From Phil1 sp964487565 (lineage in GTDB: Bacteria; Bacillota; Clostridia; Christensenellales; CAG-138), in assembly GCA_964487565.1 (NCBI GenBank), contig CAZARN010000004.1:130306-194305 (forward strand): 64,000 nucleotides of DNA, in the 5' to 3' direction. Every line of letters starts with the position of its first letter. Position 1 is the first letter of the stretch. The position numbers were made by a program, and so were the translations under genes. Positions 43,042 through 51,890 of the stretch are shown in pieces. The notes beneath the pieces were generated by a model. The model was not told where the DNA came from. It saw only the letters and a program-made list of their open reading frames with translations, and searched no databases.

Positions 43042-43167
43042 GCTGTCCTCCCGCTGTTTTATTTACAATAATTATATATTAAAAAAAGCGGCCGGAAGGC
43101 AGTGAATCGTTTGTATTGCGGACATAATTCAGCAGAAAATGTTGTTGCGCACGACAGAGCATATACG

Positions 43168-43569
43168 TCAGAACAGATTGTCAGGCGTGAAAGTTTCGAT
43201 ACCGGCGAGATAGGTGACGATGCTTTTGATATTTTCAGCCTCGATGACGGTTTCGGTGCCGTCGCAGCGCTCGCTCATCAGTATGGTGGATGAGATAGCG
43301 TCGGATGCGTTGTCTATATCCTCATGATCTATAACAAAGCGAAGAAGGGTCCTGTCATTCTCAAAGCGCGCGTCTATCCGGGCGGCTGTCGCGCGCGCTT
43401 TATCCCATTCTTCGGCGTCGGCGGCGGAGATCAGCTCATCGCACATCGCCGATATATCGTCGCGAAGGGCATTGAGCTTGCAGTGCGGATATATAAAAAG
43501 GAAAGCAAGCAGTAAAACGGCGATCACGCACGCGATCACATCCGTTTTGCCAAAGGATCTCGGACTCAT
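43168..43569 (-). CDS. DUF4363 family protein
   Basis: The 133-residue protein has one N-terminal membrane helix (VIACVIAVLLLAFLFIYP) and an extracytoplasmic helical domain with WDKARATAARIDARFE and SDAISSTILM. This matches DUF4363, commonly paired with DUF421 proteins. It overlaps the upstream gene by 4 nt. Function unknown, probably partner of the 43566 product. Confidence 0.8.
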   Translation of the reverse strand: MSPRSFGKTDVIACVIAVLLLAFLFIYPHCKLNALRDDISAMCDELISAADAEEWDKARATAARIDARFENDRTLLRFVIDHEDIDNASDAISSTILMSERCDGTETVIEAENIKSIVTYLAGIETFTPDNLF

Positions 43570-44294
43570 TTGCTCATCTCCTCATTGCCTTCGGGGTTTA
43601 CGGAATACTGTCTGCTGCCAAGCTGTTTTGTCGTTTGGATGAAAAGCGTTCCGTTGCAGTCCAGAAACGCAAAAAAAGCGTCGCAGTACTGTGTGATACC
43701 GGCCTTGGCGAGCTTTTTTGAAAGCCAGCTTTCATCGCGTCCCGCCATGCGCAGCGCTTCCCTGTGCAGCCTGCCGTCCTGAATGAGCATATAGGGCGGC
43801 GCGGCGGCGGGTTCCGGAAGACCCATCGCCTGATATGTGGGCTGCTGTTGCGCACCCTTAAGCAAGACGGAAAGGTCGCCGTTGGTTTCGAGGATCGCAA
43901 ATTCCACGTCGGAAATGTTGAACACGTCCTTGCTTCTCAATTGCTCCATAAGGTCGTTGATGGTATAGCGCGTACCGCGAAGGGCTTTCTCCTGAACTAC
44001 GCCGCGGGATATGAGCAGCACGCTTTCACCGCACACAACGCGGCGTATCTCCTCGCTTTTGAGGGAAAGAAAGCTGACAAGCTCCTGCAGCAAAAAAAGC
44101 GCGAGTATCGGAACAATGCCGTATACAAGCGGGACGCCCGTGTTGCTTGCAGGCACGGAGGCAAGATCCGCGATAAGCAGCGTCATCACAAGATCAAACG
44201 GCTGCAATTCGGAAAGCTGACGCTTGCCGGTGATGCGCAAAACAAAAAATATCAGCAGATACAATATCAGAACACGCACGAAAAGAACCAGCAT
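43566..44294 (-). CDS. DUF421 membrane protein (YetF/YcaP-like)
   Basis: The 242-residue protein has three N-terminal helices with the DUF421 signature FVLRITGKRQLSELQPFDLVMTLLIADLAS, and a cytoplasmic domain (EEIRRVVCGESVLLI, LRGTRYTINDLMEQLRSKDVFNISDVEFAILETNG). Family members are common in spore formers, sometimes linked to spore germination or envelope homeostasis, with no established activity. Forms a pair with the DUF4363 gene immediately downstream. Confidence 0.87.
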   Translation of the reverse strand: MLVLFVRVLILYLLIFFVLRITGKRQLSELQPFDLVMTLLIADLASVPASNTGVPLVYGIVPILALFLLQELVSFLSLKSEEIRRVVCGESVLLISRGVVQEKALRGTRYTINDLMEQLRSKDVFNISDVEFAILETNGDLSVLLKGAQQQPTYQAMGLPEPAAAPPYMLIQDGRLHREALRMAGRDESWLSKKLAKAGITQYCDAFFAFLDCNGTLFIQTTKQLGSRQYSVNPEGNEEMSK

Positions 44295-44426
44295 ATGGCA
44301 CCTCCTTCGAACAGTCTGCGGAGTATATGGACCGATTATTCATCAATTTACTTGACACATTTCGGATATTGTAGTAACATTACCTTCCTTGCAAACAAAA
44401 ATTCACAATTTGGGCGGTCAAAGGCG

Positions 44427-45242
44427 ATGATCGAGCTTTCCGACATATGCAAAACATACAGGGTGGCGCGGCGCAACGCAGGCTTTTCGGAAGCCGCGAA
44501 AGCGCTTTTTCACCGTGAATACGATTATATCCGCGCGCTGGACGGCGTTTCGTTTTCGATAGGCGACGGCGAGATGGTGGGGTATATCGGACCCAACGGC
44601 GCCGGCAAAAGCAGCACCATAAAGGTGATGAGCGGCATACTCACACCCGATTCCGGCAAGTGCGTGATCGACGGGCGCGTTCCATGGAAAGAGAGAAAGG
44701 CGCACGCCGCGCATATCGGGGTGGTATTCGGTCAGCGCTCACAACTTTGGTGGGATGTTCCCGTGATCGACTCGTTTGAGCTTATACGCGATATATACGA
44801 TGTGGACATGACGGTATATAAGAACAACCTTCGCGAGATGACGGAGCTTCTCGACATAGGCGAAATAATGCGCACGCCCGCAAGACAGTTGAGCCTCGGC
44901 CAGCGTATGCGATGCGAGGTGGCGGCTTCGCTGCTGCATTCGCCGGACATACTTTTTCTTGACGAGCCTACGATAGGGCTTGACGCGGTTTCCAAGCTCG
45001 CCGTGCGCGCATTTATAAAGGAAATAAACGCGCGAAGGCGCACCACGGTGATCCTCACAACACACGATATGAACGATATCGAAGCGCTTTGCGACAGGGT
45101 GATACTCATCGGACACGGCCGAATACTCTTTGACGGCGCGTTCGGCGCGCTTCGCGAGCACTGCTGTGCATCGCCTGATACGGATCCCAACGCTTCAAGC
45201 GAAGAACTTGTTGCCGCGCTGTATAAAAAGCTGCATATATAA
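44427..45242 (+). CDS. ABC-2 type exporter ATP-binding protein
   Basis: The 271-residue ATPase has Walker A GPNGAGKSS, a Q-loop FGQRSQLWWDVPV typical of the NatA/ABC-2 exporter class, signature LSLGQRMRCE and Walker B ILFLDEPTIGLD with the switch His in TTHD. It partners the permeases at 45245 and 46053. ATG 44427 has AAAGG 3-4 nt upstream, a weak site; a longer open frame starting at 43764 overlaps the DUF421 gene and is rejected. Cargo unknown (family 2 members export lipids, antibiotics or peptides). Confidence 0.9.
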   Translation: MIELSDICKTYRVARRNAGFSEAAKALFHREYDYIRALDGVSFSIGDGEMVGYIGPNGAGKSSTIKVMSGILTPDSGKCVIDGRVPWKERKAHAAHIGVVFGQRSQLWWDVPVIDSFELIRDIYDVDMTVYKNNLREMTELLDIGEIMRTPARQLSLGQRMRCEVAASLLHSPDILFLDEPTIGLDAVSKLAVRAFIKEINARRRTTVILTTHDMNDIEALCDRVILIGHGRILFDGAFGALREHCCASPDTDPNASSEELVAALYKKLHI

Positions 45243-45244
45243 TT

Positions 45245-46051
45245 ATGAAGAAATATTTCTCCGTCTTTCGAATACGCTTCATAAATACGCTGCAATACCG
45301 CGCCGCGGCCGCTGCGGGAATAATCACGCAAATTGCATGGGGCGCGATGGAGATACTCGCGTTTCGCGCGTTTTATGAGGCGGACGCATCCGCGTTTCCG
45401 ATGGGATTCGGGCAGTTGGCGTCATACATATGGCTCCAGCAGGCGTTTCTCGCGTCATTTGCGCTTTGGTTTTTTGACGCGGATATCCTTGAATCGATAT
45501 CGGACGGTTCGATCGCATATGAACTCACGCGCCCTGCCGAGCTTTACTGGATGTGGTTTGCCAAAAATGCCGGCACAAGGCTTTCAAAAACGCTGCTGCG
45601 CTGTATACCGGTGATCGTGATAGCATCGCTTGTCATGCCGTCGCCGCTTCGCATGCTGCCTCCGGCAGACGCGGTTTCATTCATATGCTTTGTCGTCTCA
45701 ACCGTGCTTGCTTTCACGGTCGTCGTGGCGCTCGTCGTGCTCGTGTATGTGATAACGCTGCATACGGTATCTCCGCTTGGGCCGAGGGTGTTCCTGGGCG
45801 CAATATCGGAGCTTTTTTCCGGCGCCGTAATACCGCTGCCGTTTTTTCCGGACGGGGTAAGGCGCATTGCGGAGCTTTTGCCGTTTGCAAGCGGTCAGAA
45901 CGTTCCTCTGCGCATATACACCGGCAATCTTGCCGGGCGGGAAATGTATGCGGCGCTGGCGTTGCAGCTTTTCTGGGCTGTTGCGCTGACGGCGTTTGGA
46001 TGGGCATGGATGCGCGCCTCCGAAAAAAAGATCGTGTTGCAGGGAGGCTGA
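45245..46051 (+). CDS. ABC-2 type exporter permease (ABC2_membrane_6-like)
   Basis: The 268-residue protein has six hydrophobic segments with PHAGACITQIAWG-like early helix (AAAAGIITQIAWG), WLQQAFLASF and PFASGQNVPLRIYTGNLAG near the end. It follows the ATPase stop by 2 nt and has no ribosome site of its own, so translation must be coupled. It pairs with the second permease. Confidence 0.87.
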   Translation: MKKYFSVFRIRFINTLQYRAAAAAGIITQIAWGAMEILAFRAFYEADASAFPMGFGQLASYIWLQQAFLASFALWFFDADILESISDGSIAYELTRPAELYWMWFAKNAGTRLSKTLLRCIPVIVIASLVMPSPLRMLPPADAVSFICFVVSTVLAFTVVVALVVLVYVITLHTVSPLGPRVFLGAISELFSGAVIPLPFFPDGVRRIAELLPFASGQNVPLRIYTGNLAGREMYAALALQLFWAVALTAFGWAWMRASEKKIVLQGG

Positions 46052-46052
46052 T

Positions 46053-46829
46053 ATGAAGCTATATCTTCGTTATCTTGGCATACAGCTTCGCTCCCAGATG
46101 CAGCATAAAGCTTCGTTCGCGCTGAATATGCTGGGACAGGCCCTCACGACGCTTACGACGCTTGCGGGCGTATACTTCATGTTCCTTCGTTTCAACATTG
46201 TGGCAGGGTTCACATTTGAACAGGTCCTTATGTGCTTTGCGACGGTCCTTCTGAGCTTTTCCGCCGCGGAATGCTTCGGCCGCGGTTTTGATACGTTTTC
46301 GCGTATGCTCGGCAACGGTCAGTTTGACAGAATACTCGTGCGCCCGCAAAACGATGTGTTTCAGGTGCTTGCGTCGAACACGGACTTCACGCGGCTCGGG
46401 CGATTTCTTGAAGCGGTCGCGGTGTTCATATATGCGATACCCAGAAGCGGTATCGTGTGGAACGTACAGAAGGCGGCGGTGCTTTTGCTGATGCTGGTTT
46501 CGGGCTTTGTGGTGTTCATCGGGCTTTTTATCATATACGCAGCGCTTTGCTTCTTCACCACGCAGGGGCTTGAATTCATGAACATATTCACCGATGGCGG
46601 ACGCGAGTTCGGAAGGTATCCGTTCTCGATATACGGAAAGGCCGTTTTGCGTTTTTTCACATATATTGTCCCGCTCGCGCTTTTTCAGTATTATCCGCTG
46701 ATGTATTTGCTCGACCGGGCGGAGCACGCATGGTATGCGTTGCTGCCGTTTGCGGCGGCTGTATTCATCGCGCCCTGCCTTGCGCTGTGGAAGATCAGCC
46801 TCAGACACTATCGTTCAACAGGTTCGTGA
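46053..46829 (+). CDS. ABC-2 type exporter permease, second subunit
   Basis: The 258-residue protein is a six-helix permease of the same family: RSQMQHKASFALNMLGQAL, FGRGFDTFSRMLGNGQFDRILVRP and a terminal WKISLRHYRSTGS. A strong AGGGAGG precedes ATG 46053. It completes the exporter of an ATPase and two permeases. Confidence 0.87.
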   Translation: MKLYLRYLGIQLRSQMQHKASFALNMLGQALTTLTTLAGVYFMFLRFNIVAGFTFEQVLMCFATVLLSFSAAECFGRGFDTFSRMLGNGQFDRILVRPQNDVFQVLASNTDFTRLGRFLEAVAVFIYAIPRSGIVWNVQKAAVLLLMLVSGFVVFIGLFIIYAALCFFTTQGLEFMNIFTDGGREFGRYPFSIYGKAVLRFFTYIVPLALFQYYPLMYLLDRAEHAWYALLPFAAAVFIAPCLALWKISLRHYRSTGS

Positions 46830-46831
46830 GC

Positions 46832-46860
46832 TTGCGCGGCGGGTTCGGAACATATATAAT
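46832..46860 (+). promoter_or_regulatory. promoter of nth-obg-yhbY
   Basis: TTGCGC (46832-46837), 17-nt spacer, TATAAT (46855-46860); start near 46867. Confidence 0.6.
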
Positions 46861-46889
46861 GTAACGGTAAATATGTGAAAGAGGCGTTT

Positions 46890-47540
46890 ATGCGCGAATC
46901 AAAAGCAAAAAAGAAGGAAAGACTTGATAACGCCCTTGCGGCGCTTGAAAAGGCGTATCCCGACGCGAAGCCGGAGCTCGATTTTACAAGCCCGTTTGAG
47001 CTTCTTATCGCAACAATGCTTTCCGCACAGTGTACGGACAAGCAGGTCAACCGGACGACGGCCGTGCTGTTTCCGCTGTATGATACGGCGGAGGCATTCG
47101 CGGCGCTCGACGAGGACACGATTTTGCCACTCATCCGCGGATGCGGGCTTTACAAAACAAAAGGGAAAAACATAATCGCAGCGTGTAAAATTCTTGTTGA
47201 GCGTTATGGGGGCGAAGTGCCGCGTGAGCGCGACGCGCTCATGGAGCTGCCGGGCGTGGGAAGAAAAACGGCGAACGTAGTTGTATCAAACGCATTCGGA
47301 ACGCCGGCGATCGCAGTAGATACGCATGTCTTCCGCGTCGCAAACAGAATAGGCTTTGCTGATGCGGAAAACGTACTTGATACGGAGAAGCAGCTCATGG
47401 AAAACATCCCGGAGAACAAGTGGTCTATCGCGCATCACTGGCTCATTTTTCACGGCAGGCGCGTTTGCGCCGCAAGGAATCCGAAGTGCAATATATGCAC
47501 GGTGCGTAATTATTGCATGAAACATGCAGAGGAGAAATAA
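46890..47540 (+). CDS. nth: endonuclease III
   Basis: The 216-residue DNA glycosylase/AP lyase removes oxidised pyrimidines. It has the helix-hairpin-helix LPGVGRKTANVV with the catalytic Lys, then AVDTHVFRV with the catalytic Asp, and a C-terminal four-cysteine [4Fe-4S] loop CAARNPKCNICTVRNYC. ATG 46890 has GAAAGAGG upstream; an in-frame GTG at 46875 is less likely. It overlaps obg by one base (TAATG). Confidence 0.95.
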   Translation: MRESKAKKKERLDNALAALEKAYPDAKPELDFTSPFELLIATMLSAQCTDKQVNRTTAVLFPLYDTAEAFAALDEDTILPLIRGCGLYKTKGKNIIAACKILVERYGGEVPRERDALMELPGVGRKTANVVVSNAFGTPAIAVDTHVFRVANRIGFADAENVLDTEKQLMENIPENKWSIAHHWLIFHGRRVCAARNPKCNICTVRNYCMKHAEEK

Positions 47541-48805
47541 TGCAGTTTGTTGACAGAGCGAAGATCGTTATAAAATCAGGCGACGGCGGCGACGGCGCGG
47601 CTTCATTCCACAGGGAAAAATATGTTGCGCGCGGCGGCCCGGACGGCGGCGACGGCGGACGCGGAGGAAACGTGGTTTTCTTCGCCGATCCGAACATGAA
47701 CACTCTGCTTGACTTCCGCTTTTCGCGCTTCTTCAGGGCGACGCCCGGCGAGAAGGGCCGCGCTTCGATGTCAAGCGGGAAAATGGGCGAGGACATGGTG
47801 ATAAAGGTCCCCGTGGGCACCGTTGTGCGTGATGTTGAAAGCGGCAAGGTCATTGCGGATATGAACGCGCCGGGCCGGACAAGGATCGTGCTGCACGGCG
47901 GGCGCGGAGGCAAGGGGAACGCGAGATTTGCAACGCCGACACGCCAATCACCGCAATTTGCACAGCCGGGCCAGAAAACGCTTGAGCGCGAGGTCGAGCT
48001 TGAGCTTAAAACAATTGCGGACGTGGGTCTTGTCGGACTTCCGAACGTCGGCAAATCGACCATACTCTCCGTCCTCACAAGCGCGCATCCGAAGATCGCG
48101 AACTATCATTTCACAACGCTCACGCCGAATCTCGGCGTCGTCAAGCGCTATGATAAAACATTTGTGCTTGCGGATATACCGGGTCTCATTGAGGGCGCTG
48201 CCGAAGGCGCCGGCCTAGGGCACGACTTTTTGCGCCATGTCGAGCGCACTAGGATGCTTATCCATGTGATCGATATGTCCGGCTCCGAGGGACGCGATCC
48301 GACGGAGGACTTTGAACAGATAAACGCGGAGCTTTCAAAATACTCGCAGCGCCTCGCTGAACTTCCGCAGCTTGTGGCGGCCAACAAAATGGATATCACC
48401 GGCGCGGAGGAGAATCTTGCCGCGTTCAGGGATAAAGTCGGAGCGCGCGCGGAGGTTTTTCCGGTGAGCGCCGCGACCGCACATGGGTTTGACGCGCTGA
48501 TCGCGCGCGTGTTCGAGATATTGCCAACGCTTGAAAAAACGTTTGAGTTTGAAGAGGAGGACGTGATCGAGCGCGACAAATATGAACCTGGCTTCAGCAT
48601 CGAAAAGGACGGAGAGGTGTTTGTCGTTTCGGGCGGTACTGTGGATTATCTTCTCGACACCACATGGGCCGAGGATGAAACATCAATGCGCCGTTTCCAG
48701 CAGTATCTTATCAAGGAAGGCATCATCGACGCGCTGCGCGAGCGCGGAGCGGGCGAGAACAGCACAATCCGCATGGGCGATTGGGAATTCGACTTTATAG
48801 AATGA
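47540..48805 (+). CDS. obg: GTPase Obg
   Basis: The 421-residue GTPase has a Gly-rich Obg domain (KSGDGGDGAASFHREKY, HGGRGGKGNARFAT), G1 GLPNVGKST, G3 DIPGLIEGAAEGAGLG, G4 ANKMD, G5 SAATAHG and a C-terminal OCT domain (from about 340). It helps large-subunit ribosome assembly and stress signalling. Spo0B-associated in spore formers. GGAG lies upstream; the 1-bp overlap with nth indicates coupling. Confidence 0.97.
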   Translation: MQFVDRAKIVIKSGDGGDGAASFHREKYVARGGPDGGDGGRGGNVVFFADPNMNTLLDFRFSRFFRATPGEKGRASMSSGKMGEDMVIKVPVGTVVRDVESGKVIADMNAPGRTRIVLHGGRGGKGNARFATPTRQSPQFAQPGQKTLEREVELELKTIADVGLVGLPNVGKSTILSVLTSAHPKIANYHFTTLTPNLGVVKRYDKTFVLADIPGLIEGAAEGAGLGHDFLRHVERTRMLIHVIDMSGSEGRDPTEDFEQINAELSKYSQRLAELPQLVAANKMDITGAEENLAAFRDKVGARAEVFPVSAATAHGFDALIARVFEILPTLEKTFEFEEEDVIERDKYEPGFSIEKDGEVFVVSGGTVDYLLDTTWAEDETSMRRFQQYLIKEGIIDALRERGAGENSTIRMGDWEFDFIE

Positions 48806-48822
48806 TCCGGAGGAGCTTAAGT

Positions 48823-49113
48823 ATGAAAGGCAAAGAACGCGCGAAGCTGCGCGCAATGGCAAACACTATCCCTTCCCTTTATCAGATCGGCAAGGACGGC
48901 GTGACGCCTGCCGTGACGGAAGCGCTTGACAGCGCGCTTGAGGCGCGTGAGCTCATAAAGATCACGGTGCTTGAAACCTGCCCGACGGATGCGAAAGAGA
49001 CCATCGCAACGCTTGCGGGCAGGCTCCATGCAGAACCCGTTCAATGCATCGGCAGAAAGATCACGCTCTATCGCCGTTCAAAAGAAAACCCGAAGATAGA
49101 AATCACGGACTGA
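48823..49113 (+). CDS. yhbY: YhbY family ribosome-associated RNA-binding protein
   Basis: The 96-residue CRS1-YhbY (CRM) domain protein has LRAMANTIPSLYQIGKDGVT, a basic surface, and the GRKITLYRRSKENPKI C-terminus. It binds pre-50S ribosomal particles in other bacteria, fitting its position after obg. GGAGGAGC precedes ATG 48823. It ends 1 nt before the convergent gene at 49115. Confidence 0.92.
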   Translation: MKGKERAKLRAMANTIPSLYQIGKDGVTPAVTEALDSALEARELIKITVLETCPTDAKETIATLAGRLHAEPVQCIGRKITLYRRSKENPKIEITD

Positions 49114-49114
49114 A

Positions 49115-49963
49115 TCAGCCGTGCTGAGCCTGCCCGCTTTGCGGCGTGTTGTTGAGCCACCAGGCGATCGCGCCGAAGCTTAAGCAGGCGGCGGACAGAA
49201 GCCTGTAATACATGCTCTGCTCCACGAAAAACGAAAGCGCGAACAGTGCGCAGGCAACAAAAACATAGCGCCGGATACGGCTACCTTCAAACGGCCGTGC
49301 GGCGCTTTTTTTGCGCGCCTCGCGCTCGCTCCTCGCTGTGCAGGCAACTGCGACATCCACCTCTTCGTCTGTCGGGAAAAGAGAAGCTGCTTCACCGTGC
49401 GCGGTAAGCTCGTCCGCATCGACAAAACGGATATCCGTTCCTTCGAGCCTTGAAGCAAGCGCACTTGCTTCCTCGGAAACGGAGGATGAACTGAATATAA
49501 CGGCGCCGGAGGCTTTCCTCGCGCATATACTGCGCTTTGCGCGAAGCACGTCGTCGCACGAAACTGGCGCAGCGCTTTGCACGGTGCAAACGAGACAGTC
49601 AGGCGCAAAAGAGGATATGTGGTCGGTCACATACCCGCGCACAAGCGCAAGGAAATCGCTCTTTTCAAGCTGCATCAGCTTTTCACGGTAAAGACGCGCG
49701 GCCTCCCTGCGGCGCTCCTTGACGATGAAACGTTCAAGCCTGATGCTTTTCACAAGCTCTGCGGCAACCGAAGCCGTAATGACCGCGGTCGCAGCGAGCA
49801 CGGCAGCCATGAGCGTGCTTTCAACGGCTGCGGAAAACCAGAGATACGCGGCGCACAGCATGATAAGACGGAGAGAAAGAAAGTCGACCGCGCGGGCGAA
49901 CGCGGTGCGCCCACGGTAAAGTTTGCGCTTGTAATAGGACACGACGAGCTTTTTATCTTTCAT
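49115..49963 (-). CDS. unknown membrane protein with Mrr/restriction-endonuclease-like segment
   Basis: The 282-residue protein has two N-terminal helices (about 28-66), a cytoplasmic domain of about 140 residues, and two C-terminal helices (about 230-270). The soluble domain contains GAVIFSSSSVSEEASALASRL then DIRFVDADELT, resembling the end of a Mrr/restriction-endonuclease-like fold, but the usual catalytic D...(E/Q)xK is not clear, so a degenerate or structural role is likely. AAGGAGG lies upstream. Divergent from nadD. Function unknown. Confidence 0.6.
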   Translation of the reverse strand: MKDKKLVVSYYKRKLYRGRTAFARAVDFLSLRLIMLCAAYLWFSAAVESTLMAAVLAATAVITASVAAELVKSIRLERFIVKERRREAARLYREKLMQLEKSDFLALVRGYVTDHISSFAPDCLVCTVQSAAPVSCDDVLRAKRSICARKASGAVIFSSSSVSEEASALASRLEGTDIRFVDADELTAHGEAASLFPTDEEVDVAVACTARSEREARKKSAARPFEGSRIRRYVFVACALFALSFFVEQSMYYRLLSAACLSFGAIAWWLNNTPQSGQAQHG

Positions 49964-50019
49964 GACATATACCTCCTTGAAATGTATTCTTTCAATTTAA
50001 GAGGCAAATTATTCAACGG

Positions 50020-50048
50020 TTTACCTTGAACCAAAGCGGGTGTATAAT
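50020..50048 (+). promoter_or_regulatory. promoter giving a leaderless or near-leaderless nadD mRNA
   Basis: TTTACC (50020-50025), 17-nt spacer, TATAAT (50043-50048). The expected start, 6-7 nt further, coincides with the nadD ATG at 50056, and no ribosome site is visible. Confidence 0.55.
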
Positions 50049-50055
50049 ATGTCAA

Positions 50056-51255
50056 ATGAATTCTGTTTGCAAAAAGCCAAAACTTGCGATGTTCGGCGGA
50101 AGCTTCAATCCGCCGCACGCCGGACATATAGAGATCGCTTCCAATATAATGCGGGAATACGGCATTGACCGCGTTCTTTTTGTCGTTGCGGGCGAACCGC
50201 CGCATAAGCAGATAGCGGACGGCGTGGACGCTCAGTTGCGCTTTGAAATGACAAGGGCGGCCGTTCTTGCACACGACGGTTTTGAAGCCTGCGATATTGA
50301 GCTTGGCCGCAACGGGAAAAGTTATACGGCTGAAACGCTGAAGATCCTTCGCGCGCTGTATCCGCGGGATGAGCTTTATCTCATCGTCGGGGAAGATATG
50401 CTCGAGGACATGCCAACGTGGTTTGAGCCGGAAACGGTGTTCTCGCTTGCCGGGATCATCGCGGCGGCGCGGCCGGGATGCGGCAGGGCGATTGAAAGAA
50501 CCGCGAAGGAAATTGCAGGGCGCTTTGACGCGAGAATACTTATATCGGAATTTCAAGGCCCTGATATATCCTCAACGGCGATCCGCCGGAGGGTGAAGGA
50601 CGCGCAGCCGATAACCGGGCTCGTGTGTCCTGAAGTTGAAAATCTGATATATGACGAGGGGCTGTATCAGGATGAAGCGATACGCGCGATGCAGGATAAG
50701 CTTCGCGCGGAACTGAAGCCTTCGCGCTATAAACATTCCGTGGGAACCATGCGATGCGCGATAGAGCTTGCGGCGCGATTTGGCTATGATACAAAAAAAG
50801 CGCGTGTCGCGGGTTTGCTGCACGATTGCGCAAAACTGCCCAACGAGAGGCTTGTGGCGCTTGCGCAGCAATACGGCGTTGCCGCGGATGAGTTTGACAT
50901 GGCTTCTCCGGGGCTGCTGCACGACAGGGTGGGCGCATTCTACGCAGGGGAACGCTACGGCGTTACGGACGGGGAGATATGCTCTGCGATAGGAACGCAT
51001 ACGCGCTGCGAACCAGGGATGAGCGGGTTTCAAAGGCTCATCTATCTTGCGGACAAGATAGAGCCCACGCGGGATTATCCGGGCGTGGAGGAGCTGAGAA
51101 ACGCTGCGAAGACCGATCTTGACGAAGCGGTTCTCAAATGTATGCAAAATGTGCTCGGCCATCTGCTTGCGACGGGAGCGCAGATACAGCCGAACATATA
51201 TGAAGCAATGGATGAAGTCCGGGCTATAATAACAAAAAAGGAGGAAAGGCATTGA
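50056..51255 (+). CDS. nadD: nicotinate-nucleotide adenylyltransferase fused to YqeK-like HD phosphohydrolase
   Basis: The 399-residue protein joins two enzymes. Residues 1-205 are NadD (GGSFNPPHAGH at 14-24 and GPDISSTAIRRR near 173), which adenylates nicotinate mononucleotide in NAD synthesis. Residues 215-399 are a YqeK-like HD domain (YKHSVGTMRCAIELA, LLHDCAK, IGTHT, LIYLADKIEP), known in Bacillus as an Ap4A hydrolase encoded separately next to nadD. The fused arrangement occurs in several Clostridia. ATG 50056; an in-frame TTG at 50026 would lie upstream of the predicted transcript start. rsfS overlaps its end. Confidence 0.92.
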   Translation: MNSVCKKPKLAMFGGSFNPPHAGHIEIASNIMREYGIDRVLFVVAGEPPHKQIADGVDAQLRFEMTRAAVLAHDGFEACDIELGRNGKSYTAETLKILRALYPRDELYLIVGEDMLEDMPTWFEPETVFSLAGIIAAARPGCGRAIERTAKEIAGRFDARILISEFQGPDISSTAIRRRVKDAQPITGLVCPEVENLIYDEGLYQDEAIRAMQDKLRAELKPSRYKHSVGTMRCAIELAARFGYDTKKARVAGLLHDCAKLPNERLVALAQQYGVAADEFDMASPGLLHDRVGAFYAGERYGVTDGEICSAIGTHTRCEPGMSGFQRLIYLADKIEPTRDYPGVEELRNAAKTDLDEAVLKCMQNVLGHLLATGAQIQPNIYEAMDEVRAIITKKEERH

Positions 51256-51626
51256 ACCCGACGGAAAACATCAGAGAACAGGTGATGGGCCTCTGTGAGG
51301 TGCTTTACAACAAAAAGGCGGTGGATATCGTTGCGATAAACGTTGCGGATAAAACGATAATTGCTGACTGGTTTGTGATTTGCAGCGGCCGCGTGAGCGC
51401 GCAGGTAAAAGCCCTGTGCGATGAGGCTGAGGAAAAATCGGCAGAACTCGGCCTGACAATCCTGCGCAAGGAGGGCTATACCGAGGGGCGCTGGATCGTC
51501 ATAGACTACGGCAATATACTTCTGCACATCTTCCATCCGCAAGAAAGGGAGTATTACAATATGGAGCGCCTGTGGGTCGATGATCCGAGGCATTACATCG
51601 ACTATCAAAAGCTCAAGGAAGAATGA
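51252..51626 (+). CDS. rsfS: ribosome silencing factor
   Basis: The 124-residue RsfS/Iojap protein has VDIVAINVADKTIIADWFVICSG, and EGRWIVIDYGNILLHIFHPQEREYY, the conserved core that binds ribosomal protein L14 and blocks subunit joining in starvation. The start is TTG at 51252, overlapping the nadD stop, with GGAGGAAAGG upstream. The nadD-yqeK-rsfS order is the usual Firmicute cluster. Confidence 0.93.
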   Translation: MNPTENIREQVMGLCEVLYNKKAVDIVAINVADKTIIADWFVICSGRVSAQVKALCDEAEEKSAELGLTILRKEGYTEGRWIVIDYGNILLHIFHPQEREYYNMERLWVDDPRHYIDYQKLKEE

Positions 51627-51651
51627 TCGCTTTTTCGATCTGAAGCTGCTG

Positions 51652-51684
51652 TATGCCGGACGGGAAATTATCCCGTTCGGCATA
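51652..51684 (+). terminator. intrinsic terminator after rsfS
   Basis: A 14-bp stem (TATGCCGGACGGGA with TCCCGTTCGGCATA, one G-T pair), a 5-nt loop, and a TTTATTAT tail. Confidence 0.85.
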
Positions 51685-51778
51685 TTTATTATATAAATGT
51701 GCATAAACATATATTTATAGAATGTGTATATTTAATATAATATATGCCATAATATATTATAATTATGCGTAAATAGGG

Positions 51779-51807
51779 TTGACAAACGAATAATATTGCA
51801 CTATGAT
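51779..51807 (+). promoter_or_regulatory. promoter of the amino-acid ABC operon
   Basis: TTGACA (51779-51784), 17-nt spacer, TATGAT (51802-51807); start near 51814, a leader of about 77 nt. The 51685-51778 stretch upstream is very AT-rich and contains the 12-bp palindrome ATAATATATTAT (51749-51760), possibly an UP element or operator. Confidence 0.75.
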
Positions 51808-51890
51808 ATGCACTCATAAGGCGTTAACCACAGCGGAAATAAAGCCAGGAGCCGCCGCTGATGTATATTTATAATTTGGAGGAAGAAAAA

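Noticed and set aside
43764..44426. Long upstream extension of the ABC-2 ATPase frame
   Set aside because: It overlaps the DUF421 gene on the opposite strand, adds no recognisable domain, and the ATPase has a normal start at 44427.
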